This document shows, in pieces, positions 12,572 to 25,100 of a DNA stretch of 64,000 bases. The number at the start of each line of letters is the position of its first letter. The stretch's first letter is position 1. The DNA lies in NCBI GenBank assembly GCA_011503125.2, contig WWBZ02000062.1, positions 744,001-808,000 on the forward strand, written 5' to 3'. Both the position numbers and the translations under genes were made by a program. Below the pieces are notes generated by a model. That model had not been told where the DNA came from, searched no databases, and saw only the letters and a list, made by a program, of their open reading frames with translations. This DNA is from Botryosphaeria dothidea. Its lineage: Eukaryota > Ascomycota > Dothideomycetes > Botryosphaeriales > Botryosphaeriaceae.

Positions 12572-13650
12572 TTATACTATAGTACTCTACTATATAGAGA
12601 GTATAGTTACTAATAAGTTCTTTAGTAATAATCTAGTTAGCTATCTTAGAATCTATAGTACTAAAGATAATAGCTAAGTACGTCTTTCTCTCTAGAAGCT
12701 TCCTTTTTAGCTAGGCTAGCTTACTAATATATAGTTCTAGATATAGAAATAGATTCTAATTCTAAAGGATTTAGGCGGCTTAGAGGTTCTTAGTATTAAT
12801 ATTTTTAAAAAGAACGTTATAGACTAGTACTAAGTAGAGCTACTAGTTAGAACGGACTTTTCTATCTAGTTCTATAGTCTATTTCTAATTCTAGAGAAGG
12901 GCTACTCTAGTCTAAGTATTAGATATAAAGAGTTTAATATCTCTACTAGGAAGCTTCTTAGCCGCTAGTACTCTTTTATAAGCTAGGCTTTTCTCTATTT
13001 AGATCTTCTTAATAATAGCCTCGTTAGTAAGGTTAGTAACCTTTTATCTATTAGTCTTATCTAAGAAATATAGAGTAAGCTTAGTAGTAGTTAGAGAAAT
13101 AGAGGGCTTTAGAGCTACTCGGGCTATAATATTAGCCTAGCTAGGTACTATAGGCGTAGAAGTAGTCTAGAGTTAGCTAACTATCTTCTAAACCTATTAG
13201 ACCTCTTTAAGAATATCTTTAAGGCCTAGCTTCTTAGTAGTCGCCTCTTAGTAGATAGTAATATAATTCTAGAAGATTATCTTAGTAATATTAAAAAATT
13301 TTTTTATCTAGCTAGAGAGAACTAAAGAAAGACTAGTAGATACTTATAGAGCTTAGAGGAGAATATCTACTATTTTTAAAGCTCTTTTAACGTATTCTAC
13401 GCTATACTAAGTATTCTACGGTTTATTAGAAGTACGTTATAGTTAGATAGAGGTAGTTACTAGAGAGGGCTATTCGCTTCTTTCTACGGCTTCTATATTA
13501 ACTATAACGCGGCTATAGCTACTCTAAGTAGTATTTCGAGTCTTACTAGACCTAGAAGAGTCTCTAAGGCTCTCTTCCGGCGCCGTAGCTTAGGATTAAT
13601 TTTTTAGCGTAGTTATATTTTTTTCTACCGTTAGATATAGTAGAATCGGT
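12572..13650 (-). mobile_element. LINE ORF1 fragment (5' part), RIP-degraded
   Basis: The reverse complement aligns with the first 1.07 kb of the LINE at 22196-27338, from its 5' end (at about 13650) to within ORF1 (at 12572), where the copia pair interrupts it. Its 5' end abuts a gypsy gag start on the right. Stops in all frames. Confidence 0.75.
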
Positions 13651-14105
13651 TTCTAGAAAGAGTTCTAAGAAATTCTAGACTTTATTTAGAAAACCTTAAG
13701 GATCTAGAGATACGAATTATTCTTATAATATAATAGAAAGCTAACTTAAGCCTAGAACGAATTAGTTTTTAGAGTCTAGTAAAATATAATAATATAGAGG
13801 TAGACGGGTATAAGGAGCTTAGATTTATAAGATCTAATATAAGGGGCTAGGCTTAAGAGATAAGAAATAAAAGAAAAGATAAGAAGATATAGGTAAGTCT
13901 ATAAAGAATAAGGTAGTTTAAGAAGAATATAAAGTTATTAGACTAAAGAACTAACTACGAGATAGAGAGGACGAGGTTTATATATATAAAGAACTAACTA
14001 AAATACTAGCTTTCTAATTTATAAGTAGGTAAGTCTAGATCTTAGTACTAAGTTAACGAAGCTAAAGAGGAAGTAAGAGATCTATAGACTAGAATTCTAA
14101 TAATA
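13651..14105 (-). mobile_element. Gypsy-related 5' LTR plus gag start remnant
   Basis: The right two thirds (about 13782-14105) match the gypsy 1 LTR, best at 13934-14060. A conserved leader/LTR junction (AGTCTAGTAAAATATAATAA) lies at about 13772-13791. The left part (13651-13770) looks like a mutated gag start on the minus strand. It is a distinct, older family member, cut on the left by the LINE fragment. The LTR's 5' half is poorly conserved. Confidence 0.6.
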
Positions 14106-16810
14106 AGATAACGACTCTCTTAGAGCCGATCTCTACGACTATAGAGGAAGATTACGTATATAAAATATACGTTCTTACTAAAATAAAAAATAAGAAAGAG
14201 TACTACGTAAGTAATAGAAAAGCCGTAAGCTTATTACTTATCTTAATCGATATTTACGGCCCGCTACTAGAATCTTAGGCCGGTTACCGTTACTTTTTTA
14301 AAATTATTAATAACTACTTAAGAAAGATATAGATAATCGCGCTTAAAAAGCGAGATAAAGTACTACGCGCCCTAAACGAATAGCGCGTAAAGATAGAACT
14401 TTAAGGGAGAGTAAAACTAGCCGCTATTCGTAGCGATAACGCTACTAAACTTAAGTCTCTTCTTAACTAGTAGTACGTAACTCTTAGAATAACTCTTTAA
14501 TATACTATTCTATATTAGTTAAGTTAAAACGATATAGTAGAGCGAGCTATTTAGACTATAAAGCCTAGATAAGAGTAATAATAAAAGAAGTAAAACTACT
14601 AATAGACTTCTAGATAGAAGTAGCCGAAACCAACGCTTACCTATAGAATTAGACTATAACTAGACCTCTTATTAACGGAAAATCTATAACCTCTAAGAAG
14701 GTATTTATAGATTAGAAGCTAAGTATTAATTATATACGCGTCTAGGGGTATAAGGTCTACTTATATATTAATTCTAAATCTCTACTAATTAGTTTAAGGT
14801 ATAATAAATTTATAGACTAAGCGAGAGTAAGAGTCTTTATAGAGTACGTAGACGAAACTAAAAAGTACTATCGTCTATAGGCCCTAGATCTTAAAAGAGT
14901 AATCTATAGTTATATCGTACGGTTTCTAGAGAACGAAAAGAGAGAAGATATAGATCTAAATCTAGAGATTAAGATAAGTAATAATACCGTCCTTAAGAGG
15001 CGACCCGTAGGTCGGCTAAGAAAAGTTCTTTTCGAGTTCGAAACGAACGCGGAAGAGAAAAAAAGTACGCTAAGAGTAGAAGAGAAGATAGAATTATAAG
15101 CCGACTATAAACCTAGTAGTTAGAAGTAAAAGAACGAGGAAACTTAATCCTACGAGGCTCTAAGAACGTATTTAAAATTAGGCGTAGCTCCGGTACGAAA
15201 GTATCTATCTACTATTTAAAGAGAGAAAGATTAATCTAGAGAATAGTAGAGCGTACTAGAAATAGAACGCTTTAGAGAAGTCTTTATCTCTAAGCGTAAA
15301 AGAATAGAGAAGGAACCCTCTATAGAAGAACTAGTACTAAAGATACCTCGAAGCCTATTTATACTTATTAGCTAATTACTAATTAAGTACTATAAGTAAC
15401 TAAAGATATAAATATTCTATACTTTCGCTATAAAACTTAGAAGAATAATTAGAATAGAGATTCTAATTCTAGAAAGCTACGTAGAAGTAGTAGAAGATTC
15501 TTATTTTAGAGAGCTATAGTAACGAGCTATCTAGAATAAACTTACTATACTCGTAGATAATAGAACCTAGAAAGAAGTCGTTCTACTAAAGAGTATAAAT
15601 ATTATAATAAGTAAGTAGGTTTTTAAGCTAAAACTAAATACTAATAGCTTACTTAAAAAGACTAAAGCTCGCCTTATTATAAGAGAATTTATCTAAAGAT
15701 TTAGATATAACTTTTAGAATATCTTTACTCTAACTATTCGTTATAAGACTCTTTAAATATTTCTAGCTATTATAGCGCTCTTAGATCTTAAGCTATATTA
15801 GATTAATATAAATAATATCTTTACCGAGTTACGCCTTCGTAAAGATATCTATATAGCTCTATCTAAAGAAGTTATAGTCGTATTAGAACGAGTCTTTAAG
15901 CTCTTATATAGTCTATACGGCCTTAAGTAAGCCGTAAGAGATTAAAATAGTAACTATATAAAAGTACTAAAAGATTTTAGTTTCTAGTAGAGCGTAGTAG
16001 ACCTCTATTTACTTATTTACGATAAGAGAAAGATTATACTTCTTATATACGTTAATAATATCTCTATCGCTATACCGAAGCTAGAGAACGTTATCTAGTT
16101 TAAAGACGTACTTAGTAAGATCTTTAAGACTAAGAATCTAGAAGAGATAAAGAAGATTCTTAGTATTTAGGTCTCTTATAATCGCCGTAATAGAACGTTA
16201 CGTATCGACTAGTTCTATTACTTATAGAAGATACTCTAATTACTCTATATAGAATAGAATAAGTCGAGACCGTCGACGCTACTAATAAACGGATATAACT
16301 TACTTTACCCCGCTACGCTATAAGATAAGAGAATTAATCTAAAAAAATATTAGTACGTTATTAGAAAGCTAATATACCTCGCGGTTTTTATTTATTCGAA
16401 TATTATATTTCTAGTTAATAGACTTAGCTAATACTTAAGTAACTTTATAGAATACTACGGCTAAGTATTTAAAGGCCTTTTATAATATCTTAGATTAACT
16501 ATTAACTTAGAAATTATATATAAGAATAGTAGAAGCTCTAATCTTATTAGATACTTAGACTCCGACTATACTATAGATAAGATAAATAGAAAGTTAGTCT
16601 CTAGATTCGTCTTTCTACTTAGAAACTATTAGGGCTTAATCTTAGAATAATCGCTAAAAGATATATTACGCTATATACGTTAAGCTAGACTTAAGAAGAA
16701 AGAGAAGAAGTCGTAGAAGAAAGAGAAAAGTTATATACAAGAAAGGCTTGGCGTCACGTGATCTGCCGATGATCCTCTGAGGCTTGATCCTGAGGCTTCA
16801 GACTCTAACA
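14106..16810 (+). mobile_element. Ty1/copia copy 3, pol part (integrase and RT), RIP-degraded
   Basis: Plus-strand copia pol. The integrase core is recognisable at about 14170-14480 (DIYGPL, then RYF, then RSDNATKL). RT runs from about 15660: the LD.K...IN...F.ELR segment, KLLYSLYGLK near 15900, and YVNN (for YVDD, RIP-type) near 16046-16058. The connection region (KLIYLAVFIYSNI...VNRLSQYLSN) follows near 16360-16440. Stops occur throughout. gag and the 5' LTR are missing. The element breaks at 16810 and a 181-bp overlapping copy of its last part starts again at 27648. Confidence 0.8.
16630..16810 (+). repeat. 181-bp direct duplication of copia sequence, left copy
   Basis: This aligns without indels with 27648-27828 (constant offset 11018). 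Positions 16630-16737 are as RIP-mutated as the right copy, but 16738-16810 are unmutated. All differences in that last part are C-to-T or G-to-A in the right copy. Confidence 0.85.
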
Positions 16811-16835
16811 TCACCCCCCCCTCCTCCTCCCGGTT

Positions 16836-16868
16836 CGAGAGGTTGCGGGTTCGAATCCGGGTGGGGAC
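16836..16868 (+). other. Pol III B-box-like / SINE-like motif
   Basis: A perfect B-box (GGTTCGAATCC) lies within GCGGGTTCGAATCCGGG at about 16848-16864, followed by a T-run near 16875-16880. The flanks do not form a proper T-stem and I see no A-box or cloverleaf, so this is not called as a tRNA gene. It could be a tRNA-derived SINE fragment or chance. Confidence 0.3.
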
Positions 16869-16904
16869 TGTTGCTTTTTTGACCTTTCCCTGTTTTTGAC
16901 CCTT

Positions 16905-17010
16905 CCTGCCCTGCCTGCCCTGCTTGCCCTGTTTGCCTTGCTTATCCTGCTTGCCCTGCTTGCCCTGCTTGCCCTATTTGCCCTGCTTGCCTTGCTTGCT
17001 TGCTTGTTTG
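16905..17010 (+). repeat. 9-bp minisatellite (CTTGCCCTG-type)
   Basis: About eleven imperfect units of CTTGCCCTG lie in a pyrimidine-rich tract, ending in CTTG repeats. Unit variants differ by single C/T changes. Confidence 0.8.
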
Positions 17011-17345
17011 TCGGTCGCGTTTTAGTGGGTGTGGGTATATAGGTTGAAAAAGCGAACCCTGAACCATTAAACGGCTACATGGTGTAGTTGGAAACTTGGC
17101 TGACCGACAGCAGGTGCGGTGATACGTGCCTTGGGGTAGCGACATCCCTCAGTTAACTGGCTCCTATGAGCTTGTCGACTGGCTGTCGAATTAAGGGCCT
17201 GCCTATTAGCAGGGAGAGGGTTGTCCGGCACGGGACTAGGTCCTGTAGTCTGTAATGCCCACACTAGGTGACCGCTTGTGCCTCGCTCGCCCTCGGGGCG
17301 GGTGGTGCAGTGCTTATCTAGTGTGTGCAGGCTCGGCTCCGGCCG

Positions 17346-20300
17346 GGCTAAACCGCTTAACTTTTGTCCACTAGTAGTCTCCGCTCGGTTCCCTCTAGTT
17401 TCCTTTTAGTCTCCTAGAGCTCTTATCGGTCCTTCTATTTTAGATACGTGTCTAGCGCTACTATATCCTATAGTACTAATATAGGTTCCTATATTAGTCT
17501 TATATATCCTTTCTATTTAACTTAGTACTAGAGTTAGCGCCTTCTTTACCCTAGTTTTCTTACTATTCGTTTATCTAAGACTACCTCTACTCTCTATTCG
17601 TCTTAACTATCTACTTAGACTAGTAGAGGTTAGTAGTTATCTTATTCTTAGCTTAGTAAGAAGTCCGTTTCTATTAGTCGGAGTAGGTCTATATTAAAAA
17701 CGTTATATACCGCTCCGGGAATATCTAATTTATAGCTATAGAATCTAACTACCTCGATAATAGTAAACTTAGCTACCTTATTATCGAGCTTCTTACTTAG
17801 CCTATCCGTTCTTAGATTTTTTAAATATAGCTAGATCTTATTACCTATCTTATATATAGAGAAAGAGTTTTTTTACCGGTTTACTTATCGTTTCTATTCC
17901 TATTAGATATCTACTATAGCTATCTATACCTAGTTCGTTACCTCTTTAATCTTTACTACGATTACTTCTATCCTTACTACTAAAGAGTCTCTCTAAAGAT
18001 CGCCGGGCTAAAGATCTTCGAATAGCTTTAGAGGCTTAAGGTAATATTTATAGAAGAGAAGAAACGGGCTTACCTATATTATAGCCGAGGTTCTCTTATT
18101 AAGAGCTAGCTAAACTATTAGTAGCCGGTCCGCTTAGTCTTATTAGTAGTAGTCTACGAATAGTACTAGCTTTCTTTTTACTTTAGTATTTATTCTCTTT
18201 ATTAATCCGTCCGTTTAAGAGTAGTAGGCCGTTAAGATACGCCTCTTAATCTTAAGTAGTTAATAGATACGCTACTAGAGAAGGCTAACGAACTACGTTC
18301 TTCTATCGAATATAATTACTACTAGAACTCTATAGTTCCGGTAGAAGTATACGATAAAAAGCCTTATAATAGTTTCCGTCTTAGTATTTAGGTAGGCCTC
18401 GAGGATTACTTCTTTTCCTAGCCTATCGGTAATTACTATAAGTATCTCGTATCCGTTACTTAATAGTAGGGGCCTAATAAAGTTAATAGAGATCTCTCTC
18501 TATTAATAACTTAGTACTAGTAACGGTTTAAGTAACTCTTACTTCTAATCTCTCTAGACCTTAGTTCTTCTATAGACGTTATAGTTCCTATAAAACCTCT
18601 AGATATTATTAACGAATTCTAGCTAGAAGAAGTATCTTACTACGAGGAAGGTAGTTTAAACGCGTCCGGGGTATATCGAAAGAGAAGAGTTATATATCTC
18701 TTAGATAATCCTTATTCGTAGTAGCTCGAAGTTCGGTATCTATTTTCTTTCTCTAAAGAGGAGGTTTTCTTAATAGTTTAGTAAATACTCCGCGATCGAG
18801 ATTTTAAACTTAGTTATAAACTCTAGTAGGAAGGTTCTTTCTTCTCGTTATACTACTTTCCGGAGTTGCCTTAATACTAGGTTCTACGAGAGTATCTCTT
18901 ACTATTAATTCTCTAGAGAAGAGAGTTCTCGTACTTATTATTCTAGTCGTGCTTATCGAGGTTTAATTACTATAGCTTCTTTAGATAGAAGTAAATCTTT
19001 ATTACTCTATTCTTATTCTTTAGAGTCCTCTAGTAATCTAGTATTAAGGACTAATCTATAGAGTATTAACTAGAGTAATTAAGCCGTTCTTTATTTAAGT
19101 CTCTCGTCTATATCCGTGGTCGGTAGGTCCTAGTCCCTTCTTATTAATACGTCCGCTAATCCGTTAGTCTTTTCTAGCGTATATTTAATAATAAAGGAGA
19201 AGCGGCTAAGCTCTCTCTACTATCGAATCTATCTCTTAAAGAGTCTTCTCGTAGTAGTAAAGTACTCTAAGTTCTTATAATTAGTAAGGATCTTAAACTA
19301 GTATAGCTTCTTTAGTTTAGTATTCTACTAGCGTAAGTACTTAACTACTACGAGTAGTTTCTTATCGTAGATTAGATAGTTATATTCCGCGGGTAGGTTC
19401 TTTTTCGAGAAGAACGCTACGGGCCGTAGAAAACTATCGTTATCGAACTATTAGAGTATCTCTCTAGTATAGTATCCTAAGAAGTCTATAGCGAGAATTA
19501 TCTTCCGTTCCGGGTCGAATTATATAAGGACCGGTACCGTGATAAAAGCCTTTTTTAATTTCCTAAACGCGAGCTCGGTTTCCTAGTTCTATTAGAAGGG
19601 TACGTTCTTTCTCGTAAGTAATACTAGAGGGGCTACTAGATTAGAAAAGCCCTTAATAAAACGCCGATAAAAGTTCGTAAAACTAAGAAAACTAAGTACG
19701 CCCTTTGCCGTAGTAGGAGCCTTCTATTCTTAAATTACTTTAATCTTTTCCGGGTCTATATAGATACCTTTATCTACTTCGATAATATACCTAAGATACT
19801 TAGTCGACTAGACTTTAAATTCGTATTTCTTTAGGTCGAGTTATAGACCTATAGCATCTAATTTCTCTAGAACTCTATTTATCTTCTCTTAGTACTCTCG
19901 GCGGGATCCTTCCGTAAAGATTAGGATATTATCTACGTACGCGGAGACGAAATTATCGAGAAAGTCCCTTAGAGTCTAGTTAATATACTATTAGAAGGTG
20001 CTTAGGGTATTCGCTAGTCTAAAAGAGGTTACTAGCTATTCGAAGAGTCTAAATCGAGTCCGGAATACCGTTAGCTATTCGCTTCTCTCCGTAATTCGTA
20101 TCTTATAGAAGGTAGTCCTTACGTCTAGTTTTATAAACTATTTTATCTTACTAATTCTATTAAGAGTCTCTTAGATAAGTAGTAAGGGGTAGCGGTTCTT
20201 TCTTATAATTCGGTTAAGTACTCGATAGTCGTAGTAGAAGCGTAGACCTCCGCCCGGCTTCTTTATAAATAGTACGGGAGCAGCGGCCGGAGAATTACTT

Positions 20301-22195
20301 ACCCGGATAAACTTCTTATTAAGTAGTTCGTTAAGAGTCTTTCTAAGTACTAGAAGCTCGTTATAGGATATATTATATAGGGGTCCCTATAGGGCGTCCG
20401 GTATCTTACCGTTGCTATTCTTTTCTAATTCGATTTAGTAGTTAATTCTAGGCCGGTGCGATAGGAGTTTATCTACCTTCTTCTTATTAAATAGGCGTAT
20501 CTATCGAAGATCTACCTAGCTAGGTAGCCGGGCCTAAGTATCCGTAGGGGGTTTCTCTTAAAGAGCCTTATTAATATCCGCTAGGCTCGCTATAAAGACT
20601 TAGTACCCTTTCTTTTCTCGATTCTTTAAGAGGTAACTAAAGGTAGAGGCTCCGATAAGCTTACCCTAAGGACTAGGGAGATTTATTACTTATTTTACTA
20701 CTAGCTCTATATTCTTAAAGATAATAGTCCGTTTACTTTAATCGAGTACCGCTTTTTCCTATACTATCTATAGGCTTTCTAATATTAGATCGTAACCGGA
20801 AAGCCTAGATACGATATAGAAGAATATACGCTTCTAGCGGTAGCCTCTAATATCTACTTCGGCCTAGATAACCTCGTCTATTTTCTATTCTATAGATATA
20901 AGTCCGTCTAGTATTCTTAGAGAGATCTTTATACGCGGGAGGTTATAGTATTTAGTAAAACCGTAGCTTATAATAGCGTAGAATTTATAACTAGTATCGG
21001 CGAGAGCTTTACTAAAAGACTCTTTATTAATTATAACTAGGATAAGAAGTAAATCTTATTTAAGCTTATACTACTACTTATACTATTCGTTCCGTACTTT
21101 CTACTTTTCCTCTACTATAGACTTCTATCTACGATTTTCGATAGAAGCTTTTAGTTTTCCGACTACTAGGAGAAGGGCTCGTTCTCTAAGTCTTCTAGTT
21201 TCGGTTCTACGTATCTCTTCTATTAGATAGGCTTTATAAGTCTTACTAGCCTTCTTAGCGGTAGCTATAGATACTAGATAACTCTATATCTAGAGTCGCT
21301 ATAGCGTAGGTAATAATCCTTATTCTTACGTTTCTATATCTCTTATTCGTCTACCTACTTAATACGACGTCCTTAGACGGCCCTTATAGACTCTATAGGT
21401 TTCTAGTCTATTTTATCTTACTAGGATATAGTCGGCTTTAGCTTAGGCTCTAACTACCTACTAGTAGACTCTACCGAGCTAACTTTATTTTAACTACGCT
21501 ACTAGTCTTTTTACTAGGCCTACTAGGGCTTCTATTCTATATTTCTTAGGTTAAAGACTTCTAGTTAGTTACTAATACGTTTTAGCTTAGTATAGTAGTT
21601 CTTAAAGAACTAGCTTATACTTCTAAGGCCGATTATACTTTATTAGAGCTTCTAGTTTAGCCCTACTTCTAGGTAGGCCTTAAGAATCTCGTCCGGCTAG
21701 TTAGTATCTTCCGCCTTTAGTACGAGCTTATAGAATTTAGTAAAGTACTCTATAAAAGACTTATTAGTTTAGCGTAGCTTATAGAGCTTACGCTAGGCTT
21801 TCTCTTATATATAGGGGTCGCTAAATAATAGGCGTAGCTAATTTAGTAGATACTAAGTAGTTATACTAGTCGTGTTAGTACTAGCTTATACCTAGGGCTA
21901 TAGCTAACGAGCTACTTCGCTTCTAAGCCGATTATAAAGTATAAAAAACTTCGTAGCTTTAGTATAACTCGTATAGTCTACGACGAGTTTAGCTTAAGCC
22001 TAGGTAATCTAAGGCTTAAGTTCTTCTCTATTACCCGAAAACTCGGCGAGAGAGCTAAGGTTCTTTATAGGGCCTATCTTAGTATAGTAGCTAGTAGGTT
22101 CTAACTTAAGAGTAGGGGGGTCCGAGAAAATTCCGGCTACTCTAGCCTCCTTTTCTCTAGCCTTTCTTCTAGCCTCTTCTAAGGGTTATATAGAA
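17346..22195 (-). mobile_element. Ty3/gypsy element 2, main part (RIP-degraded)
   Basis: Minus-strand gypsy pol. The 3' end of pol is near 17690-17760 (YKLDIPGAVYNVF, the post-integrase segment). A degraded integrase zinc site lies near 18560-18610. RT has a start block at about 20180-20340 ([20 protein letters not shown] and GGGLRF) and YVDN for YVDD at about 19921-19950. gag lies toward the right end. It is a different family from gypsy 1. The LINE at 22196 splits gag, which resumes at 27354. No LTR pair is recognisable, and the 5' end is truncated by copia at 27648. Confidence 0.75.
22181..22195. repeat. LINE target site duplication, left copy (15 bp)
   Basis: AAGGGTTATATAGAA at 22181-22195 is repeated at 27339-27353. 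It brackets the LINE and belongs to gypsy 2 gag. Confidence 0.9.
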
Positions 22196-25100
22196 AAAAA
22201 TATAACTATACTAAAAAATCGACTCTAAGCTACGGCGCCGGAAGAGGGCCCTAGGGACTCTTCTAGGCTTCGCGAGTTCTAAAATAGTACTTAAGATAAC
22301 TATAGCCGCGAAGTAGTTAATATAGAGGATATAGAAAGAGGCGAATAGCCTCCCCTAGTAACTACCTCTATCTAGCTCTAATATACCCCTAAGAAACCGT
22401 AGAGTACCTAGTATAGCGTAGAATACGTTAAGAGAGTCTTAAAAATAGTAGACACCCTCCTCTAAGCCCTATAAATATCCGCTAGCCTTCCTTTAGTCCT
22501 CTCTAGCTAGGTAAAAAATTTTCTCGATATTACTAAGATAATCTTTTAGGATTATATTACTATCTACTAGAAGGTAACTACTAAGAAGCTAGGCCTTAAG
22601 AATATTCTTAAAGAGGTCTAATAGGTCTAAAAGATAGTTAACCGTATCTAGGCTACCTCTATATCTATACCTAATACTCGTAGCTAGGTATAAATTATAG
22701 CCTAAGTAGCCCCGAAGCCCCCTACCCCTCTAGCTACTACTAAACTTACCCTCTACTTCCTAGAGATAGTAAATAGATAAGAAATAGCTAAGCTCTTAAA
22801 TAAGGTAATTATTAGAAAGATCTAGGTAGGAAAAAGCTAGGCGTATAAGAAAGTACTTACTACTAAGAAGCTCCCTAGTAGAGACGTTAGAATCTTTATA
22901 CCGAATAAAGTAACTAGAATAGCCCTTCTCTAGGACTAGGAATAGACTATAGAACTAAGAAAAGAAGTTAGGCCTAACTAGTAGCTATACTTAGTACTAG
23001 TATATAACGTCCCTCGAGAAGGAATCGATACTATAGATCTCTAAGCTATCTAAACTATCTAGGAGTAGAATCTATCTCTATATCTAGAACTATATATTAG
23101 TAAGCTAGCCTAGCTAAAGAGGAAGCTTCTAGAGGGGAAAACTTACTCGACTATTATTCTTAGTACTATAAACCCCGAAACCGCTAACTAGATTATTAAT
23201 AAGGGGCTTATTATTAACTTTACTATCTATATAGCGTAGTACTATAACGTAGCCTTTATAGTAACCTAGTATTTTAAGTGCTAGGCCTACGGTTATATTA
23301 CTAACTATTATAAAAAGGAGGAAAAGTACGGATAGTATAGTAAGATATATAATACTAGGGACTACCCTAAGAAAAGTATATAGTACGTAAACTACTCTTA
23401 AAGGTATATAGCCTAGAGTAACTCCTATCTAGTACGTAGAGCCTACTATACTAAGGCCGCCTAGGCCCGCCTAGTAGTACTAGAAAGGTACCGGGAAGGA
23501 CCTCTAATAACTAAAATATAGCCTTAAACTAACTAGTTAACCGTTAGACTAAGGAAGAGAATTAGAGAGGAGAAGCCGGTTAAGAGGGAACTAGGCAGGC
23601 TAAGAGACTTAAGCCGCCTTCCGCCTCCTAACTAAATAAGGTTTACCGGACTTAATAGCTTATAATACGCCTTAGAGGAGCCCGCGGGAACTCCCTCCTT
23701 ATAGCCTACACTACTAGCCCCCTCGTAGCCGGACCTAGAGATAGAAGGAAGTTAATATTAGATATAGGCTCTCTCTCTATTATATAGTATAACGTCTATA
23801 AGAGTAAGAATAGGGTAATACTCCCGCTCTTTAAGGAAGTGAACCTAAAGATCTACTATATTCTAGCTATCTAGGAACCTTAGAGGAACCCGAGGGTTAA
23901 GATAATAGTAAGATACTCTGCCTACTATATAGTTTTTCCCTAGGAGGAAGTAGTAAGAACCTACTTCTTTATAAGTAAGGCTATTAGCCCCGACTCCTAG
24001 TAAGTAATAGTCTATTTACTAGATCTTATTATACTTTCCCTTATTACTAGAATATATATAATCTATATCTATAACTACTATAATCTCCCGCTAGCCTCTT
24101 ATACTAGTATAGCGCTAGAAACCCTATCTCTTCTACCGGAAGTTCTTAGAAAACTAGGGGAGTATATTCTCCTAGGGGACTTTAACCTCTACTATCCTAT
24201 CTAGAGAGATATAACCTCTCTAATATACTATACCCTAGCGGATAACCTAATTAAGATAGCTACCGTAGCTAATCTTAACCTAGCCCTTCTAAGGGGTACT
24301 ATTACTAGACGAGATAGTAGTAGCGAGAGTACTCTAGACCTTATCTTTATATTACGGTAGCTAGAGGAGAGAATCCTTAGCTATAGAGTTAGCTAGAAGC
24401 TCGAATTATCCTCTAACCACCTATCTATCCTTACTATACTTAATTTTTCTCCTACCCCCGTAGAACTACGCTCCCTAAGACCCTAGTAGAAGAAAGTAGA
24501 CTAGAAGAGAACTAATAATATACTCTAATTAAAGCTCGAACACCTTAAAGTAGCCCCTCTTAATACTAAAGTAGACCTAGATTACTTTACTATACTACTC
24601 TAGGAGGCTATCTAAAGAATAATCTAGGAGACTATTCTAGTAGCGAGACCCTCGCCCTAGGCCTCTATATAATAGATAAAGGAGTATTCGGACCTAGTAT
24701 ACTAGGCTAGAGTAGCTAGAAGAAAGTAGACGACTATAGGGAGGGAGAAGGACTAGGTAGTATACTAAACTATTACTAATAGTAAGAAGAGGTAGATTAG
24801 AAGAGATAGAATAAAAGTATAGCGTAGAATAGTAGCTAAGATTACTTCGGACCTATCTATACTCTAGAAGCTCTTAAAGTAGGTAAGAATAAGGGCACTA
24901 GAACCTCTAGCCCTACCTTAGTTCCCACCCCTCTAGAGAGTAGATAAATAACTATATTATAATAACTAGTCTAAGATAGAAATCCTTACTAACTAGTTCT
25001 TTCTACCTCCTAGAGCTACCGACCTCTTAGATCTAGATAGGTATATATATCTAGTGCTAGTAGAGATTCCCTAAGACCTTACTAAAGAGTAGGTCCTTTA

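Larger units (their letters stand above)
16736..17345. other. RIP-free GC-rich island inside the left repeat block
   Basis: CpA and TpG return abruptly at 16738 and disappear again after about 17345. The island contains an unmutated copia RNase H piece (to 16810), a tRNA-like B-box element, a 9-bp minisatellite, and about 330 bp of sequence I do not recognise (17015-17345). No coding region is supported. The part after about 17060 might be the unmutated LTR or 3' end of gypsy 2, but no second copy exists in the window to test this. Confidence 0.6.

Noticed and set aside
16836..16868. Apparent tRNA 3' half with a perfect B-box
   Set aside because: The sequences flanking the TTCGAAT loop do not pair into a T-stem, and no anticodon or D arm fits upstream. 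Kept only as a low-confidence B-box-like motif.
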